Below, piece after piece: positions 61,200-64,000 of a DNA stretch of 64,000 nt (its first letter is position 1; every line of letters starts with the position of its first letter). The position numbers and the translations under genes are program-made. Under the pieces are notes generated by a model. It was not told where the DNA came from, made no database searches, and was given only the letters and a program-made list of their open reading frames with translations. Origin of the DNA: a bacterium UBP6_UBA1177 (lineage in GTDB: Bacteria; UBP6; UBA1177); assembly GCA_002310995.1 (NCBI GenBank), contig DBYV01000055.1, positions 15,427 to 79,426 on the forward strand, given 5' to 3'.

Positions 61200-62483
61200 C
61201 TATTTACACGTCATAATGTCAAGAATTACTTCGTCGGTTTTTTCCATTCCTTCCGAAGCAACTGTTGCAAGATTTTTGATCGTCTTTTCAATGTCGCGCT
61301 CGATTATTCCGTCGGTTTCTGATATTTCGATATTTTCGATCGCAAGAAGGGCGCTCTGAAGCGCGGCGTTGATCGTTGTCGAAACTTTGAGTGCGCATCC
61401 CGCCTTCGCGCCGTCGCAGATCATGCCGGAGATGTTTCCTATCATGTTTTTGATTGCGTAGTTTATCTGCGTTAAATTTCCGCCCAGAAGGTATGTGATC
61501 CCGCATGCGGCTCCGGTCGAAGCTGTGACTGTGCCGCAGAGAGCAGAAAGTTTCGACATGAATTCTTTCAAGTGGATCGCTATCAGGTTGCCCAAATAAA
61601 GTGCGCGGATGAGTTTTTCCTCGCTTGAACCGAGCCTTTCTGCAGTCGCGACTATCGGCATCATAACTGTGATCCCCTGATTTCCGCTTCCTGAATTGCT
61701 CATGACTGAAAGGGTGCAGCCTGCCATTCTCGCATCGCTTGCCGCAGCAGTGAGAGCCATTGCGTAGTTTGCGAGATCGTCGCACAAAATACCTTTTTTG
61801 ACGTTGAGGCGCAGAGTCTTTCCGACACGTAGGCCGTAGTCGCCGCTCAGGCCTTCGAGAGCGATCTTTTTGTTCATTTCGGCACCTTCAAGAACGTAAC
61901 GGATCTTTTCAAGCGGAACTTTGTTGATGAAATTCCAGATCCCTTCGACTGTCATGTGGTATTCCTGCGTTTTCTGGTTTTCGTTCCAGTCGAACGAGAA
62001 GGCATTGCACGATTTCTGCGAGATTATTTTGCCGTTGAGTTCGGTAAGAACGATGTTCGTGTGGCTTCCGCAGATAACTGTTCTCGCGCACTCTTTGCCG
62101 CTGAAACATATTGCTTCGATGTAGAGTTTATCTACTTTTTCCTTCATCGAAACGGCGATCTCACCTTTTTTAACCATCTCTTTGGCTTGAGCGATGTGCT
62201 CTTTTGTAACTCCGCTCAGTACTTCAAGCTCTTTCGACGGATCTCCTCCTTTGATCCCGAGCGCAGCCGCGATAGGAAGCCCGACCATGCCTGTTCCCGG
62301 AATTCCGACACCTAAACCGTTTTTCATGATGTTGCCGCTGAGGGCGATCTCGGCTCTTTCTACCGGTCTGCCCAAAAGTTTTGCGGAAGTCGCCGCGGCA
62401 AGTGCCACAGCGATCGGTTCTGTGCAGCCGAGTGCCGGCACAACTTCACTGTTGAAAGCGTCGATGTAAAGCTGGAAATCCAT
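61200..62483 (-). CDS. cyuA: L-cysteine desulfidase / serine dehydratase-alpha family (CyuA/YhaM-like)
   Basis: ATG at 62483 with AGGAAGAG directly upstream gives a 427-residue protein, matching E. coli YhaM/CyuA (436). It has PALGCTEPIAVALAAA near residue 16, GTGMVGLPIAAALG, SGSGNQGITVMMPI, a cluster of three cysteines (SALCGTVTASTGAACGI and GNISGMICDGAKAGCALK) that bind the iron-sulfur cluster, and the C-terminal SSAALQ-type helix. Degrades L-cysteine to pyruvate, ammonia and sulfide. The start is not isolated: the open frame continues upstream in frame through the GH13 gene. A separate ribosome-binding site argues that this gene is translated alone. Confidence 0.88.
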   Translation of the reverse strand: MDFQLYIDAFNSEVVPALGCTEPIAVALAAATSAKLLGRPVERAEIALSGNIMKNGLGVGIPGTGMVGLPIAAALGIKGGDPSKELEVLSGVTKEHIAQAKEMVKKGEIAVSMKEKVDKLYIEAICFSGKECARTVICGSHTNIVLTELNGKIISQKSCNAFSFDWNENQKTQEYHMTVEGIWNFINKVPLEKIRYVLEGAEMNKKIALEGLSGDYGLRVGKTLRLNVKKGILCDDLANYAMALTAAASDARMAGCTLSVMSNSGSGNQGITVMMPIVATAERLGSSEEKLIRALYLGNLIAIHLKEFMSKLSALCGTVTASTGAACGITYLLGGNLTQINYAIKNMIGNISGMICDGAKAGCALKVSTTINAALQSALLAIENIEISETDGIIERDIEKTIKNLATVASEGMEKTDEVILDIMTCK

Positions 62484-64000
62484 CTCTTCCTCATTGTTTT
62501 CGTTTATGTTACTGACTACTTTGAAATCGGTGAAAACACGGTATTCGTAAGCCTTGAGATGAATGTAAAAACCGTGTTCGAAAATATCTTCGGTGCTTAA
62601 AGTGTACTCGCGCCCCGAAATAAGCTCTTTGAAGCGGACGAAAGTCCCTTTTTCCCTTCTGAGACCGAGGGCAAAATCGAGGTTGATCCGCCTGAGTTCG
62701 CCGCTTCCTTTGTCGAGCCAGGCGCAGCTTTGCTTGATCCATCCTGAAGTTTCCGCAAATCTGTTGTGGTAGAAAACAAGAACTTTGCTTTCTCCCCAGC
62801 CGTTCGAATACGCGAAAACGTTCTCGTCGACCGTGCCGTCCGACTTGTAGAAATCGTAAAAGTGGAAGTCATCGACATGTGCGAAAAGATGGCGCAGATG
62901 CAAAAGCGGGAAGATCTCACGCTCGTGTCGCTCCACAAGCGCCTGATTGACACTCTCGTTTTTATAGGCGCGGCGGTATTCCATGCCGTATTTTTCGGAA
63001 AATCCCTCGATCTGGCCGTGTCCGAACATCGGAAGTCCCGGCATCGTTATCATAAGAAGCGTGACTCCGAAGTATTTGTCGTTGTCTCCGAACTGCGCGA
63101 CTGCCGTCTCCTCATCGGGATTGTTGAGGAAGTTGACGTATCTTTCGAGAATGTGCGGATCGAATTCGAGAACGCTTTTGACTGACTGCCTGTATTTCGC
63201 GTTTTCCTCGTTTTTCATAAAGTTCATAAACGCGCTGTTATAGACGCGGTGCATTCCCAAAGTGCGAACAAAATAGCCTTCCATAAGCCAGAAAGCCTCG
63301 GCTAAAAGCAGCGTATCAGGTGCTTCTACAGCGACTCTGTCGACAACTTCGCGCCAGAATTCTTTCGGGAAAAGTTTGTTGAATTCTTCAGTCGTAAGTC
63401 CGTGTTCGGCGCGTGATGCGATGTCTCCGCCGCTTCCCGGTTCAGGGAACCAGAGCCTGTGATAGTGCCTTTTTGCAAGCGTCATCGCCGCGTCAAACCT
63501 GATTACGGGGAAGTTTTTCGCGATTTTTATGATCGTCTGAATCACCTGCTCTCTGACATCGGCACGCATATAGTTGAGCTGCGCCGTATCGTTCCACGGC
63601 ATGCATGTCCCGTCGTTTCCGTGATAGATATAATCGGTTTTTCCTGTCCTGAAATCGACCCGTTTGAAAGTTACCGCTGCATCGCTTTTTGAATAGTAGT
63701 GGTCTTCGATATAAATTCCGATATTCGGGTCACTTGAAAGGTTTTCTCCGTTGTAAGTATATGCAGGAAAGGGCGGAACGTCCGCGGAAATGAACCATTC
63801 AGGATGCTCCGAGATCCACTTCGAATCTATCGCCGTGTGGTTGGGGACCATGTCGCTCGCAAGTCTGATCCCGTGTCTCCACGCCCTTTCGCGGAGATTC
63901 TGCATCGCCGCTTCGCCGCCGAGTTCAGAGGCTATTTCGTAGTCGTAAAGCGAATACGCGCTTGCCGCAGCTTCCGGGTTTCCCATTATCTGCTTGATCC
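62484..64000 (-). CDS. GH13 alpha-amylase-family enzyme (N-terminus outside window)
   Basis: The visible 505 residues run from the window edge to the junction with cyuA. Sequence features: SDMVPNHTA (conserved region I), VIRFDAAMT with the catalytic Asp, LLLAEAFWLMEG with the acid Glu, and NNPDEETAVAQFG with the third Asp in a slightly altered setting. TMPGLPMFGHGQIEGF is typical of GH13 enzymes. The C-terminal beta domain ends near FYIHLKAYEYRVFTDF. No stop occurs before the cyuA ATG. It fits the alpha-glucan theme of glgC/GH57. Whether it makes a true fusion or there is a missing stop is open. Confidence 0.85.

Overview
The window looks like part of a moderate-GC Gram-negative chromosome from the Myxococcota/'Deltaproteobacteria' side of the tree. 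The evidence is the number of secreted lipoproteins with long Asp/Glu/Ser/Thr linkers, DUF1566 (Lcl_C) repeats, a MopE-like metal-binding motif, choice-of-anchor-L and IgGFc-binding domains, a sensor kinase and cyclase-ATPase-TPR signalling protein, and two hypothetical families I remember mainly from myxobacteria. This placement is inference. No rRNA, tRNA, CRISPR array, intact transposon or prophage was seen, and coding density is high.

Layout. Positions 1-9.2 kb hold minus-strand surface/secreted proteins (an internally repeated secreted protein, a Thr/Asp-repeat protein, two DUF1566 lipoproteins, a MopE/anchor-L lipoprotein), interrupted by folP. 9.3-12.2 kb holds a LysM protein translationally coupled to a histidine kinase. 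12.4-15.8 kb (plus) holds an MBL-fold hydrolase, a lone CysD-like protein with four extra cysteines, and lysine 6-transaminase. 15.9-20.9 kb (plus) holds a lipoprotein, a membrane protein, a sugar kinase/nucleotidyltransferase pair resembling AmgK/MurU, a small Xre regulator, a lipoprotein and a MXAN_5187-like protein. 20.9-24.2 kb (minus) holds pckA coupled to an MlaF-like ATPase, and a GAF protein. 24.5-30.2 kb (plus) holds a PilZ protein, nadB and two tandem serine-hydrolase lipoproteins. 30.2-37.9 kb (minus) holds a tight glgC-GH57-hypothetical-secreted-trxA operon and a ROK kinase/CNT nucleoside transporter pair. 38-44.2 kb (plus) holds a phosphodiesterase, a kelch-like lipoprotein and a sAC-like cyclase. 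44.2-53.1 kb (minus) holds a DegT aminotransferase, a DUF1846 protein, a MATE transporter and an operon of LpoA-like lipoprotein, trmD, SPOUT methyltransferase, rplS and a secreted protein. 53.3-59.7 kb (plus) holds an IgGFc-type lipoprotein and two mosaic DUF1566 paralogues. 59.7-64 kb (minus) holds a DUF4143 fragment, a dGTPase, a CyuA-like cysteine desulfidase and a truncated GH13 enzyme that reads in frame into cyuA.

Themes. Glycogen/alpha-glucan metabolism (glgC, GH57, GH13, ROK kinase), C4/pyruvate metabolism (pckA), NAD synthesis (nadB), folate (folP) and nucleotide turnover (CNT, dGTPase) are interleaved with a large investment in surface lipoproteins. Signalling candidates are the PilZ, GAF, histidine kinase and cyclase proteins.

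Most interesting signals: (1) two independent 33-bp (11-codon) tandem repeats, one lying beside and one inside decayed DUF4143 ATPase fragments; (2) a CysD-like enzyme carrying the Cys-Cys ... Cys-x2-Cys pattern of iron-sulfur APS reductases and lacking a neighbouring cysN; (3) a cyclase whose two catalytic domains have complementary losses; (4) DUF1566 paralogues that share a nucleotide-identical 5' end but have diverged bodies; (5) the GH13-CyuA read-through ORF.
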